Source: Micromonospora sp. WMMD1128 (GTDB lineage Bacteria > Actinomycetota > Actinomycetes > Mycobacteriales > Micromonosporaceae). From it: a stretch of 64,000 bases of DNA. The notes under the pieces are model-generated. The model saw only the letters and a list, made by a program, of their open reading frames with translations, searched no databases and was not told where the DNA came from. Location of the stretch: contig NZ_CP114902.1 in assembly GCF_027497235.1 (NCBI RefSeq), positions 1,439,501-1,503,500 on the forward strand. Reading direction: 5' to 3'. Positions within the stretch are counted from its first letter, which is position 1, and the number at the start of each line of letters is the position of its first letter. The position numbers were made by a program, and so were the translations under genes. Below, in pieces: positions 16,981 to 24,677 of this stretch.

Positions 16981-17673
16981 TCAGCGGTCGCTCATGCCGG
17001 CGCGGCGGCGCAGCGCGGCCACGTCGGTGACCACGATGCGGCGCCCTTCGGTACGCAGCCAGCCGCGGCTGGCGAACGAGCCGATGGCCTGGTTGACGCT
17101 CTGCCGGGAGCCGCCGGCCATCTCGGCGAGCTGACTCTGGTTGAGCTCGATCGTGATCATCGGGGCCTGGCTCTCGCCGGCCAGCCGCACGAGCGTCTTG
17201 GCCACCCGGCCGGGCAGGTCGAGAAAGACGTGGTCGGCGTTCTGCTCGGTGAGCCGGCGGATCAGCTGGCCGAGGGAGCGCATCACCGCGTCGAGGATGC
17301 GCGGGTTGGAGTGCACCAGCTCCATGAAGGCGGGGCGGGACAGCGCCAGCGCCGCGCAGTCCTCGATGGCCTCCGCCGAGGCCGACCGGGTCGAGGCGTC
17401 CAGCAGCGAGACCTCGCCCAGCACGTCCGGTGGTCGGATCACCGACAGCACGGCCCGTTCGCCGGTGGGGGCGGTGCGGAACACCGCCACCGCGCCGCGG
17501 CGCAGCACGATCAGCGACTCGCCGGGATCGTTCTCGACGAAGAGCAACTGCCCCTTGCGGTAGGTGCGGGGCACGGCCGCAGCGATGACCCGCTGCCGCA
17601 CCTCCGGCTCCAGCCCGGCGAACATCTCCACGCCCGTGAGCGCGTCACCCGGCTCCGGCAGGCGAGACTCCAC
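16981..17673 (-). CDS. Crp/Fnr-family transcriptional regulator
   Basis: 230-residue regulator. A cyclic-nucleotide-binding-type beta barrel (about 18-130) has FAGLEPEVRQRV, GQLLFVENDPGESLIVLRRG and a phosphate-binding-cassette-like PDVLGEVSLLDASTRSASAEA, in which the usual G-E-x-A-L-L-x-x-x-x-R-S/T-A pattern is nearly complete. The long C helix leads to a winged helix (about 155-225) with LAEMAGGSRQSVNQAIGSF as recognition helix. It is the same general type as the actinobacterial Crp (Rv3676). GTG at 17673 has GGGGAGGAG upstream. A cyclase-domain gene is 1 gene away, so cAMP signalling could link them, but this is inference. The gene is convergent with the small Thr-rich gene. Confidence 0.9.
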   Translation of the reverse strand: MESRLPEPGDALTGVEMFAGLEPEVRQRVIAAAVPRTYRKGQLLFVENDPGESLIVLRRGAVAVFRTAPTGERAVLSVIRPPDVLGEVSLLDASTRSASAEAIEDCAALALSRPAFMELVHSNPRILDAVMRSLGQLIRRLTEQNADHVFLDLPGRVAKTLVRLAGESQAPMITIELNQSQLAEMAGGSRQSVNQAIGSFASRGWLRTEGRRIVVTDVAALRRRAGMSDR

Positions 17674-17919
17674 GGCTCAACTCCTCCCCGGTCAGAAGTC
17701 ACCACTCGCACACCGGGTGAAGCTGTCAGTCCCGGTATTAGGCAGCTCAACCGGTTCGGCGCCCGACGGCGGTACACATCAGATCATGACGGCCCGGTAG
17801 CGTGCTGTACACCCCCGGAGACACTTCCGTGACCATGGCGGCTCGCGACCGGTGCGGCGCCGACCTCGGCGGACGCCCCGACGGCGGCCCGGCGGGGCCG
17901 ATGGGCGAGGATGGGCGCG

Positions 17920-18417
17920 ATGGTCTACCGCTATTTCTACGACTGCGAATTCATCGAGGACGGCCGCACCGTCGACCTGGTGTCGATCGGCGTCGTCGAC
18001 GAGTACGGCCGCGAGTTCTACGCGGTCTCCACCGAGTTCGACGACTCCCGCGCCGTGCCCTGGGTGCGGCGCAACGTGCTGGACAAGCTCCCCTCGCCGG
18101 CCGACCGGGCCTGGCGGTCCCGGGAGCGGATCCGGGACGACCTGCACGAGTTCCTGCTCGCGCCGGTGCGGGACCGCCCGGGCGAGCAGGTGGAGCTGTG
18201 GGCCTGGTACGCCGCGTACGACCACGTGGTGCTGGCCCAGCTCTGGGGCGCCATGCCGGCGCTGCCCCGGGAGATCCCCCGGTTCACCAAGGAACTGCGC
18301 CAGCTCTGGGACGACCGGGGGCGGCCCCGGCTGCCGGACGCCGAGGCCGACCGGCACGACGCGCTCGTCGACGCCCGGCACAACCTGGCCCGCTGGCGGG
18401 CGATGACCGCGCGTTAG
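17920..18417 (+). CDS. 3'-5' exoribonuclease, Rv2179c-like (RNase AS family)
   Basis: 165-residue DEDD-fold nuclease. The opening VYRYFYDCEFIEDG supplies the first D-x-E catalytic pair, ELWAWYAAYDHVVLAQLW the central Asp, and DRHDALVDARHNLARW the final H/D motif. The length and motifs match M. tuberculosis Rv2179c, a metal-dependent exoribonuclease that trims 3' overhangs of adenylate-containing RNA and is annotated as polyadenylate-specific. ATG 17920 is preferred to an ATG at 17911 because GAGG at 17906-17909 is well spaced to it. The gene is one of several here also found in the Rv2172c-Rv2187 block. Confidence 0.9.
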   Translation: MVYRYFYDCEFIEDGRTVDLVSIGVVDEYGREFYAVSTEFDDSRAVPWVRRNVLDKLPSPADRAWRSRERIRDDLHEFLLAPVRDRPGEQVELWAWYAAYDHVVLAQLWGAMPALPREIPRFTKELRQLWDDRGRPRLPDAEADRHDALVDARHNLARWRAMTAR

Positions 18418-18499
18418 CGCAGGCCCGGCTAGGGCGGCAGGTTTGACCCGTTCTGCCCGGGGCATCGGAGGCGGCATCACGCCGATCCGAGGAGGGCCC

Positions 18500-19003
18500 A
18501 TGAGCAACGAGCCGACAAACGCCGCCGACGCCCGGCGCAAGGTCACCGAGCTGATCCGGGACGCTCGGATCTGCCTGCTCACCACCAGCGCCGTGGACGG
18601 CCGGCTGGTCAGCCGGCCGATGGGGTTGCAGGAGGCGGACTTCGACGGCGACCTGTGGTTCTTCGCCTACGCCGACTCCGCGAAGATCCGCCAGATCAGG
18701 GTGAACCCGCAGGTCAACGTGGGTTTCTCCGACCAGAGGCACAACGCCTGGGTGTCGGTGGCCGGCACCGCCACCGAGGAGTGGGACGACGCCCGCGCGA
18801 AGGAGTTGTGGAGCCCGGTGCTCAAGGCGTGGTTCCCGGACGGGCTCCAGACGCCGGGGATCACCCTGATCAGGGTGCACGCCGGCTCGGCCGAGTACTG
18901 GGACTCGCCGGGCAGCACGGTGGTCAACCTGCTCGGCTTCGCCAAGGCGGCGGTGACCGGCAAGCCGCCGAAGGCGGGTGAGAACCAGGAGGTCGGCTAC
19001 TGA
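18500..19003 (+). CDS. Pyridoxamine 5'-phosphate oxidase-like general stress protein
   Basis: 167-residue flavin-reductase-like split barrel. Conserved stretches: CLLTTSAVDGRLVSRPMGLQ, LWFFAYADSAKIRQI, VNVGFSDQRHNAWVSVAGTA, and a C-terminal LIRVHAGSAEYWDSPGS. This is the COG3871/general-stress-protein-26 layout; members bind FMN or F420 and reduce unknown small molecules. ATG at 18500 has GGAGG 5-9 nt upstream. No operon partner is close: the exoribonuclease ends 82 bp upstream, and the phosphofructokinase gene lies 179 bp downstream. Confidence 0.88.
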   Translation: MSNEPTNAADARRKVTELIRDARICLLTTSAVDGRLVSRPMGLQEADFDGDLWFFAYADSAKIRQIRVNPQVNVGFSDQRHNAWVSVAGTATEEWDDARAKELWSPVLKAWFPDGLQTPGITLIRVHAGSAEYWDSPGSTVVNLLGFAKAAVTGKPPKAGENQEVGY

Positions 19004-19182
19004 CCGGTAAGCCGACCATCGGTCGGAAACGGCCCGGGGCGCGGTGCCGGCCCGCACCAGCGGCGACTACAGTTCGCACGGACGGCCCGCCCCGGGCCGG
19101 CAACGGCGCCGATGGTCTGATCTGACACATATCCTGGGGCTTATCCGGGCTTCACCCGATGTCTCAGGAGGATGAGCGGATC

Positions 19183-20211
19183 ATGCGTATCGGCGTGCTC
19201 ACCGGCGGGGGCGACTGCCCTGGTCTCAACGCGGTGATTCGGGCGGTGGTCCGAAAGGGCGTCGCCACCTACGGTCACGAGTTCGTGGGCTTCCGGGACG
19301 GCTGGAAGGGCCCGCTCGAGGGTCTGTCCAAGCCGCTGGGCATCGCGGAGGTGCGGGGCATCCTGCCGCGCGGTGGCACCATCCTCGGCTCGTCCCGGAC
19401 CAACCCGTTCAAGATCGACAACGGGGTGGAGCGGATCAAGGAGAACCTCGCCGCGCAGGGCGTGGACGCCCTGATCGCGATCGGCGGCGAGGACACCCTG
19501 GGCGTCGCCACCAAGCTGCACGAGCTGGGCGTCAACGTCGTCGGCGTGCCGAAGACGATCGACAACGACCTGGGCGCCACCGACTACACGTTCGGCTTCG
19601 ACACCGCGGTCAACATCGCGATGGAGGCGATCGACCGGCTGCACACCACCGCCGAGAGCCACCACCGCACGCTCGTCGTCGAGGTGATGGGCCGGCACGC
19701 CGGCTGGATCGCCCTGCACGCCGGCCTCGCCGGCGGCGCCAACGTGATCCTGCTGCCCGAGCGGCAGTTCGACGTCGAGCAGGTCGCCGGGTACGTCGAG
19801 AAGCGCTTCCAGCACCAGTACGCCCCGATCGTGGTGGTCGCCGAGGGCGCCCAGCCGCTGGACGGCCAGATGGTGCTGCACAACCAGGAGCTCGACTCGT
19901 TCGGCCACGTCCGCCTCGGCGGCATCGGCCAGTGGCTCGCCGAGCAGCTGGAGGCGAAGACCGGCAAGGAGGCCCGCACCGTGGTGCTCGGCCACATCCA
20001 GCGCGGCGGCACGCCGACCGCGTTCGACCGGGTGCTCGCCACCCGCCTCGGCCTCCAGGCCATCGACGCCGCGCACGAGGGCGACTGGGGCAAGATGGTC
20101 GCGATGCAGAGCACGGACATCGTCCGCGTCCCGCTGGCCGACGCCACCCGCGAGCTGAAGACGGTGCCGCTGGAGCGCTACACCGAGGCCGAGGTCTTCT
20201 TCGGCAGCTGA
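19183..20211 (+). CDS. pfkA: 6-phosphofructokinase, pyrophosphate-type signature
   Basis: 342-residue group A phosphofructokinase of glycolysis (fructose-6-phosphate to the 1,6-bisphosphate). Motifs: LTGGGDCPGLNAVIRA, RGGTILGSSRTNP, IAIGGEDTLG, VPKTIDNDLGATDYTFGFDT with the catalytic TIDND, EVMGRHAGWIA and LGHIQRGGTPTAFDR. At positions equivalent to E. coli 104 and 124 it has Asp (GGED) and Lys (PKTIDND). Known ATP enzymes carry Gly at 104, whereas D104 with K124 is the pattern of PPi-dependent enzymes such as that of Amycolatopsis methanolica, which this sequence closely resembles. ATG 19183 (MRIGVLTGGG) is chosen; a GGAGG lies 12 nt upstream. PPi use is inference from two residues. Confidence 0.93.
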   Translation: MRIGVLTGGGDCPGLNAVIRAVVRKGVATYGHEFVGFRDGWKGPLEGLSKPLGIAEVRGILPRGGTILGSSRTNPFKIDNGVERIKENLAAQGVDALIAIGGEDTLGVATKLHELGVNVVGVPKTIDNDLGATDYTFGFDTAVNIAMEAIDRLHTTAESHHRTLVVEVMGRHAGWIALHAGLAGGANVILLPERQFDVEQVAGYVEKRFQHQYAPIVVVAEGAQPLDGQMVLHNQELDSFGHVRLGGIGQWLAEQLEAKTGKEARTVVLGHIQRGGTPTAFDRVLATRLGLQAIDAAHEGDWGKMVAMQSTDIVRVPLADATRELKTVPLERYTEAEVFFGS

Positions 20212-20221
20212 GATGTAAGGA

Positions 20222-20268
20222 GGGGCCCCCGCTTAACGCCTTCTGCATAGGCGGGGGCCCCGCTTAAC
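20222..20268. repeat. GGGGCCCCCGC palindrome, GCTTAAC repeat family (copy 1)
   Basis: Left arm GGGGCCCCCGC (20222-20232) pairs with GCGGGGGCCCC (20251-20261) around an 18-nt loop; the heptamer GCTTAAC occurs next to each arm. Related copies occur at 42059-42111 and 45156-45207. Here it lies between pfkA and proC, where it could end pfkA transcription. Confidence 0.75.
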
Positions 20269-20293
20269 AGGTGTCGGAGTCGGACGAGGAGGC

Positions 20294-21106
20294 GTGGTGG
20301 GCGGGAACACGGTAGCGGTGATCGGCGCGGGCAAGATCGGCGAGCTGATGCTCTCCGGTCTGCTCCGCTCCGGCTGGCCGGTGGAGCGGCTGCTCGCCAC
20401 CGCCCGGCGTCCGGCCCGCGCGCAGGAACTGACCGACCGCTACGGCGTACGGGTGGTGGACAACCTCACCGCGGTGGCCGAGGCCGACGTGCTCGCCGTG
20501 TCGGTGAAGCCGCAGGACGCCGCCGCGCTGCTCGACGAGATCGGCCCCAAGGTCCCCGCCGACAAGTTGGTCATCTCGCTCTGTGCCGGGCTGCCCACCA
20601 GCTTCTTCAACCGGCGGCTGCCCGAGGGCACCCCGGTGATCCGGGTGATGACCAACACCCCGGCGCTCGTCGACCAGGCGATGAGCGCCATCTCGCCCGG
20701 CGCGCACGCCACCGGCGCGCACCTGGCCCTGGCGGAGGAGATGTTCTCCCCGCTCGGCGCCACGCTCCGGGTGCCCGAGTCGCAGCAGGACGCGGTCACC
20801 GCGCTCTCCGGCTCCGGCCCCGCCTACTTCTACCTGCTGGTCGAGGCCATGATCGACGCCGGCATCCTGCTCGGCCTGCCGCGCCAGGTGGCGCACGAGC
20901 TGATCGTGCAGACCGCGATCGGCTCGGCGGTGATGCTGCGCGACTCCGGCGAACACCCGGTGAAGCTGCGCGAGGCGGTCACCTCGCCCGCCGGCACCAC
21001 CATCTCCGCGATCCGCGAGCTGGAAAACCATGGGGTACGCGCGGCGATGCTGGCGGCGCTGGAGGCGGCCCGCGACCGGGCCCGGGAGTTGGCCGCCCAG
21101 GTCTGA
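20294..21106 (+). CDS. proC: Pyrroline-5-carboxylate reductase
   Basis: 270-residue enzyme for the last step of proline synthesis (pyrroline-5-carboxylate plus NAD(P)H to proline). N-terminal Rossmann loop VAVIGAGKIGELML, middle DVLAVSVKPQD, RVMTNTPALVDQAM, and the C-terminal dimer/active-site motif ALSGSGPAYFYLLVEAMIDAG with TSPAGTTISAIRELE. Length and motifs are normal. Two adjacent GTG codons (20294, 20297) follow GAGGAGG closely; the second has better spacing, giving 269 residues. The gene lies 82 bp after pfkA and appears to stand alone. Confidence 0.93.
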   Translation: MVGGNTVAVIGAGKIGELMLSGLLRSGWPVERLLATARRPARAQELTDRYGVRVVDNLTAVAEADVLAVSVKPQDAAALLDEIGPKVPADKLVISLCAGLPTSFFNRRLPEGTPVIRVMTNTPALVDQAMSAISPGAHATGAHLALAEEMFSPLGATLRVPESQQDAVTALSGSGPAYFYLLVEAMIDAGILLGLPRQVAHELIVQTAIGSAVMLRDSGEHPVKLREAVTSPAGTTISAIRELENHGVRAAMLAALEAARDRARELAAQV

Positions 21107-21167
21107 GGCGAGTGCGCCTCGGCTGTTCGGTGCTGGTTGCCGCCAAAATCTACAGCGCCAGCTGTCC

Positions 21168-21887
21168 TCACTTCGGCGTCGAGGACGCCCTGAGTAGCGG
21201 AATAGCCTCGATCTTTTTCGCGCTAAGGCTGTCCCAGTAGATGCCGGTCGGGCGCTGCCGTCGTTGGCACTCGATCACCTCATCCGGGGTGATGATCAGA
21301 TCGAGGCCGACATCGTGTGACGACTCGGGGAGCGGCCCGTCAACGATCTGCAACGGGTGGACCGTCGTCGCGACGATGGTGGACGGGCCGACCAAGCCAG
21401 CCTCAGTGAGCAGGGCAACTTCGATGTCCGAGTAGCCGGCGCCCTTTCCGATCCGCACGCCGTCACGGTTGACCGCGACGCTGCCGCACACCACCAGGTC
21501 GACCGGCCGCATCTCGCTGATCTCCACCTTCGGCGCATGTTCCGCTGCGCCGCCGCCAGTCGCGACGTCGGCGGGAGCCGCGTTCAGGTTGGTGGAGTCG
21601 AGCAGATAGAACGGTCGAACGTCGGCGATCTTCGGCACGGCCATGTAGAGGAGCTTGCCGTCGGCAAGTGCTCGCAGTCTCACCGGCAACTGGGCCTTGT
21701 CCGGGTTGGACTTGATGACGCTGGCCCTACGCCATGAGTCATGCTGCGCAAGCCGCTCGGCGGCCCGCTCGGCACCGATGAAGTTGGGGATACGGCCGTG
21801 GGCGCCGGGAGGAAGCGCCTGGCCGGCCTGCTCCAGTCGTGCCCAGACGGCTTCGCGTGCCTCGCGCTTCACTTGTTCAATCTCCAC
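21168..21887 (-). CDS. 5-formyltetrahydrofolate cyclo-ligase-family protein
   Basis: 239 residues. The sequence shows the family layout: N-terminal REAREAVWARLE, a central KLLYMAVPKIADVRPFYLLD, and the metal/ATP loop region NRDGVRIGKGAGYSDIE (family GxGxGYYD-like, here GKGAGYSD), then VATTVHPLQIVDGPLPESSHDVGLDLIIT. This resembles the archaeal/actinobacterial MTHFS-like group rather than the housekeeping cyclo-ligase, so folate activity is uncertain. GTG at 21887 has GAGGAGGC about 7 nt upstream. A decayed TPR regulator gene ends 9 bp upstream on the same strand. The base composition from here to about 24.1 kb is visibly less GC-biased at third positions than flanking genes, in keeping with acquisition. 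Confidence 0.78.
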   Translation of the reverse strand: MEIEQVKREAREAVWARLEQAGQALPPGAHGRIPNFIGAERAAERLAQHDSWRRASVIKSNPDKAQLPVRLRALADGKLLYMAVPKIADVRPFYLLDSTNLNAAPADVATGGGAAEHAPKVEISEMRPVDLVVCGSVAVNRDGVRIGKGAGYSDIEVALLTEAGLVGPSTIVATTVHPLQIVDGPLPESSHDVGLDLIITPDEVIECQRRQRPTGIYWDSLSAKKIEAIPLLRASSTPK

Positions 21888-21896
21888 GTGGCCTCC

Positions 21897-22448
21897 TCAG
21901 CACGACATCAGCGCGAGCGTCCGATCCATGATCTCCTGGACGATCGGCCGGTCGCGCCATGGTCGCAGCTCTCGGCCGGCGGCGAACAGGACATTGACCG
22001 CGCCGCCGCCGCGAGTTTCCTCTACTACGTCGATCACCTGGTGCAGCGTCTCGGTGGCACCGTTCAGGTCGTGCTGCCGAAGGCGAGCCAACGCGAGATT
22101 TCCGAGGACGATGGCATACGACTTCCGGCGCTTCTGAATGCCAGAGGGAACGCCTTCGAGCAAGGATTGAGCTCGCTGCGGCTCACCCAGGTGGAGGTAG
22201 CAGGAGCCAGCCAGTCGGTTGAGCTGTCCGGCTGAGGCTGACGCATTTGGCTCGTCGCGGTCCGCGCGGCCCAGGTGGCTCTCGGCTTGGCTGAGGGCTC
22301 GTTCGCAGGCCGAGCGCTCGCCCATCATCGCGTTTGCCTCACCGACATGCAGCAGGGCCATGGCGGACAAGGCGTGGTCCCCGCAGTGAGAGGCGAGTTG
22401 GGCGGCGTGAGTCGCTTGAGTGAGCCTTACGGCGTGCCGGTTGTCCCG
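21897..22448 (-). pseudogene. Remnant of an XRE/TPR-type transcriptional regulator (C-terminal part)
   Basis: In frame with the stop at 21897 is a helical, TPR-like stretch of about 180 residues: HCGDHALSAMALLHVGEANA, LGRADRDEPNASASAGQLNR, LAGSCYLHLGEPQRAQSLLE and GRELRPWRDRPIVQEIMDRT. This is the typical C-terminal half of actinomycete helix-turn-helix regulators with TPRs. The DNA-binding half is absent: upstream of about 22448 the frame becomes an out-of-phase reading of the IMPase gene. An ATG at 22361 could still start a 154-residue fragment. It is probably a 5'-truncated gene left when the IMPase/XRE pair was joined here; the downstream cyclo-ligase gene was likely its operon partner. 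Confidence 0.65.
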
Positions 22449-23227
22449 GTGACCTGAAGATGCGGCAACATCTGACCGACCAGACCCGGGGTGATCGCGA
22501 GGGTGGTCAGCGAGTCGGCGGTGTAGTCGGCTCCACTGGTGTCCAGGACCACGGCCCCCGCCTCTCGGACGATGGCCACCCCGGCTGTCATGTCCCAGGG
22601 GTGGTTGGAGAGGGTGATGGCGGCGTCGATCTTTCCCTCCGCCAACCAGACGAGGTCCACCGCCGCTGATCCGCTCATCCGCACGCGCTGCACCGTCTCG
22701 GCGAGCCGTGCCATCAGCGCCAACCGGGTCCGATTCTTGTGCGCGGCATCCGAACCGGTGGCGAAGTCGCCCATCCCGACGATGGCCTCGCTCAGACGTT
22801 TCGTGCCGCGTGCCTTGATCGGCTGGCCGTTCACGAACGCGCCACAGCCCTCGGCAGCCCAGTATCGAGCGTCGAGGAAGGGCAGGTCGACGACGCCGAG
22901 GACCGGACGTACGCCGTGGAGCAGACCGAGGGAGATGCCGCACAGGGGGAGACCGCGAACGAAGTTGACCGTGCCGTCGACCGGGTCGAGCGTCCATTGG
23001 CACTCGCCGGTGCCGCTGACCCCTTCCTCTTCGCCGAGGAAGGCGATGCCCGGCGTGGCGTCGCGCAGGAACGCGCGAAGGTCTCGCTCGATCGCGTAGT
23101 CGATCTCCGAGACGAGGTCGCGGTCGCCCTTGCTGGTCGAGGCGACCGGCACCTGGCGTTGCATGAAGGAGGCTGCCCGGTCGACCGCGTCGAGGGCGAT
23201 CGGCAGCAGGTCACGATACGCGGTCAC
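22427..23227 (-). CDS. Inositol monophosphatase-family protein
   Basis: 266-residue Mg-dependent phosphatase of the FIG superfamily. Motifs: SEIDYAIERDL, FLGEEEG (metal Glu), the core WTLDPVDGTVNFVRGLP (DPxDGT), and the C-terminal NHPWDMTAGVAIVREAGAVV (WDxxAG). All metal ligands are present. Possible substrates include myo-inositol-1-phosphate, histidinol-phosphate, or 3'-phosphoadenosine 5'-phosphate. GTG at 23227 overlaps the XRE gene stop (GTGA), so it is the second gene of that operon and translationally coupled; the frame could extend to 23248. Its 3' end overlaps the TPR remnant. Association with a sugar/phosphate-sensing XRE regulator suggests a specialised metabolic role, not a housekeeping one. 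Confidence 0.88.
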   Translation of the reverse strand: MTAYRDLLPIALDAVDRAASFMQRQVPVASTSKGDRDLVSEIDYAIERDLRAFLRDATPGIAFLGEEEGVSGTGECQWTLDPVDGTVNFVRGLPLCGISLGLLHGVRPVLGVVDLPFLDARYWAAEGCGAFVNGQPIKARGTKRLSEAIVGMGDFATGSDAAHKNRTRLALMARLAETVQRVRMSGSAAVDLVWLAEGKIDAAITLSNHPWDMTAGVAIVREAGAVVLDTSGADYTADSLTTLAITPGLVGQMLPHLQVTGTTGTP

Positions 23228-24075
23228 AGCGGTCGGCTCCGCTCCCACTGAGAGCCGAAGACCTGCTCGTACACCGGATAGAGCCCTGTCGTGGCGTCCT
23301 GCCGCCGCATCACGAAGGTCGGCGAGTCGACCCCTCGACTCGTCGGCAGGTATGCCTGGGCAAGGCAGAGATCGTCAACGAAGAGGAGGTTGAACCGAAG
23401 TGTCTCGTCATAGATGCCGACCTCGACGCTGCCGTGCAGCTCGTCGGGCAACCGGCTACGCATCCGCAACATCGTCTCGATGTTGAGCTTCGTCAGTGCC
23501 GCGAGCTGACCCGCTGGGAAGCCTTCCTCGTGCTCCCTGGCTCGGATCGCGGAGCCGTCCGGGTCCAGGAACAGGCAGCGGACCTGTGCGCCCTCTTCGA
23601 TGAGTCGATGCCAGCGGTGGTCCGGACAGTGCTGGCACAGCAGGTTCAGGGAGAGACCCATGGCTCGAACGACACGGGCACCCGCCAGGATGCGATCCGC
23701 GGGCAGTTGCGCAGCGAGTTCGGCTCGATTGCGGTAGACCGCCGTGACGTCCGCAATCGGTTCGACGCGTGCGGCAGGAACAACGTGCGAATTGCCTGTC
23801 TCCACTGCCTCGCCGTCGTACCGCAGCTTGATGGTGTCGGCCGACCTCAACCCCGAGCGGAACCGCCGACGCACTTCGCCGTCCGCCCGCGTGAGCGCGG
23901 TGTCGAGGGCGGCCTGCATCTCCGGCCGGGGCTGCACCCCCTCCCGGCCCGCCTCCCACTTGGACACCGTGCGTTCACTGACACCGAGGTGCTCGGCGAA
24001 GTCGCGGATCGTCATCCGCAGGGCATGACGCAGCTTTCGGGTTTCCCGTCCGCTCCACTTCTGCACGGTCGTCAT
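23224..24075 (-). CDS. XRE-family regulator with C-terminal DUF5919-like domain
   Basis: 283 residues. An N-terminal helix-turn-helix (about 8-70) contains MTIRDFAEHLGVSERTVSKW EAG. The C-terminal two thirds match the type found in many actinomycete XRE regulators (DUF5919): ILAGARVVRAMGLSLNLLCQ, VRCLFLDPDGSAIRARE, LRFNLLFVDDLCLAQAYLP, SPTFVMRRQ and YEQVFGSQWERS. The fold of that domain resembles phospholipase-D-like sensor regions in related proteins, but no catalytic HKD motif is seen. ATG at 24075. It heads an operon with the IMPase gene (GTGA overlap). The upstream intergenic space holds four GTGCAG hexamers in 11-bp phase, the obvious candidate for its binding site. Confidence 0.88.
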   Translation of the reverse strand: MTTVQKWSGRETRKLRHALRMTIRDFAEHLGVSERTVSKWEAGREGVQPRPEMQAALDTALTRADGEVRRRFRSGLRSADTIKLRYDGEAVETGNSHVVPAARVEPIADVTAVYRNRAELAAQLPADRILAGARVVRAMGLSLNLLCQHCPDHRWHRLIEEGAQVRCLFLDPDGSAIRAREHEEGFPAGQLAALTKLNIETMLRMRSRLPDELHGSVEVGIYDETLRFNLLFVDDLCLAQAYLPTSRGVDSPTFVMRRQDATTGLYPVYEQVFGSQWERSRPL

Positions 24076-24105
24076 CGGCTCGCCTTCGATCGCTTCGAGA
24101 CCGCC

Positions 24106-24155
24106 GTGCAGCAGCTTAGCGGCTTGAGTGCAGAACTGGTGCAGCGCAAGTGCAG
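24106..24155. promoter_or_regulatory. Phased GTGCAG hexamers, candidate operator
   Basis: GTGCAG occurs at 24106, 24128, 24139 and 24150: intervals of 22, 11 and 11 bp, so all copies lie on one face of the helix at one-turn spacing with one empty slot at 24117. The array lies between the divergent XRE gene (start 24075) and the globin-like genes (from 24310). Read leftward the unit is CTGCAC. Confidence 0.6.
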
Positions 24156-24309
24156 AGCGTGGTCGTACCGAAGAATCATCGGGCTGACCAGGGTGGACGT
24201 ATGGCCCGGGGCGGGTGCTTGCTCCGGCGGGGCGCGGCCCTCAGCGTGTCCGCCGTCCCCGCCCGCCCCGGTGCCCCTCCACTTCGCGATCTCGACGGAA
24301 GGACTCCTG

Positions 24310-24345
24310 ATGGAGACGATCCCGGGCACCTGGCGGCGGGCATGA
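24310..24345 (+). CDS. 11-codon leader peptide upstream of the globin-like gene
   Basis: METIPGTWRRA then TGA. GGAAGGA lies 6 nt before the ATG, one of the best ribosome sites in this region, while the next start (ATG 24342) overlaps this stop as ATGA and has no good site of its own. The peptide would therefore deliver ribosomes to the globin-like gene by coupling. It is too short to be called with certainty; loss of an upstream gene by deletion could leave the same trace. Confidence 0.4.
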   Translation: METIPGTWRRA

Positions 24346-24677
24346 GCGGGCTCGGGGCGTACCCCGTTGAAGCGCGCGTCGCGGTGGTCCGCTGGCTGCG
24401 GTTGGTGGCGGCGGACGCCGAGCTGGCGCCGTACCTCATCGGGGTTGATCGGGTCCGGCTCGCCGGGCATCTGGCGCTGACCCTCACGGTGGCGCTCGGC
24501 GGGCCGGCGGGCGACATCGCCCGGCCGGTGGCCGGGGCGTGGCGCGGCCTGGGCCTGACCGAGGAGCAGCACCGCCGCGTGGTCGACTATCTGGCCGGGG
24601 TGCTGTGGGCGCTGGATGTGCCGGCCGGCACGGTGGATGCGGCCCGGCGGGCCTTCGCGGACGAGGCCGCCGGATGA
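24342..24677 (+). CDS. Truncated-haemoglobin-like protein lacking haem-ligand residues
   Basis: 111 residues. VVRWLRLVAADAELAPYLIG, VDRVRLAGHLALTLTVALGG and LGLTEEQHRRVVDYLAGVLW with ALDVPAGTVDAARRAFA align with the group I truncated globin pattern (in M. tuberculosis GlbN: FYVRVLADDQLSAFFSG, FFAAALGGP, VHQGRGITMHHF, HLADAL). At the proximal His (F8, VHQG in GlbN) this protein has Trp (AWRG), and at the distal Tyr B10 it appears to have Leu. Haem binding by the usual ligands is therefore unlikely. The N-terminal helix is also short. The gene overlaps a leader peptide at its start and the next gene at its end (ATGA both times). Either a degenerating globin or a haem-free globin-fold sensor. 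Confidence 0.6.
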   Translation: MSGLGAYPVEARVAVVRWLRLVAADAELAPYLIGVDRVRLAGHLALTLTVALGGPAGDIARPVAGAWRGLGLTEEQHRRVVDYLAGVLWALDVPAGTVDAARRAFADEAAG

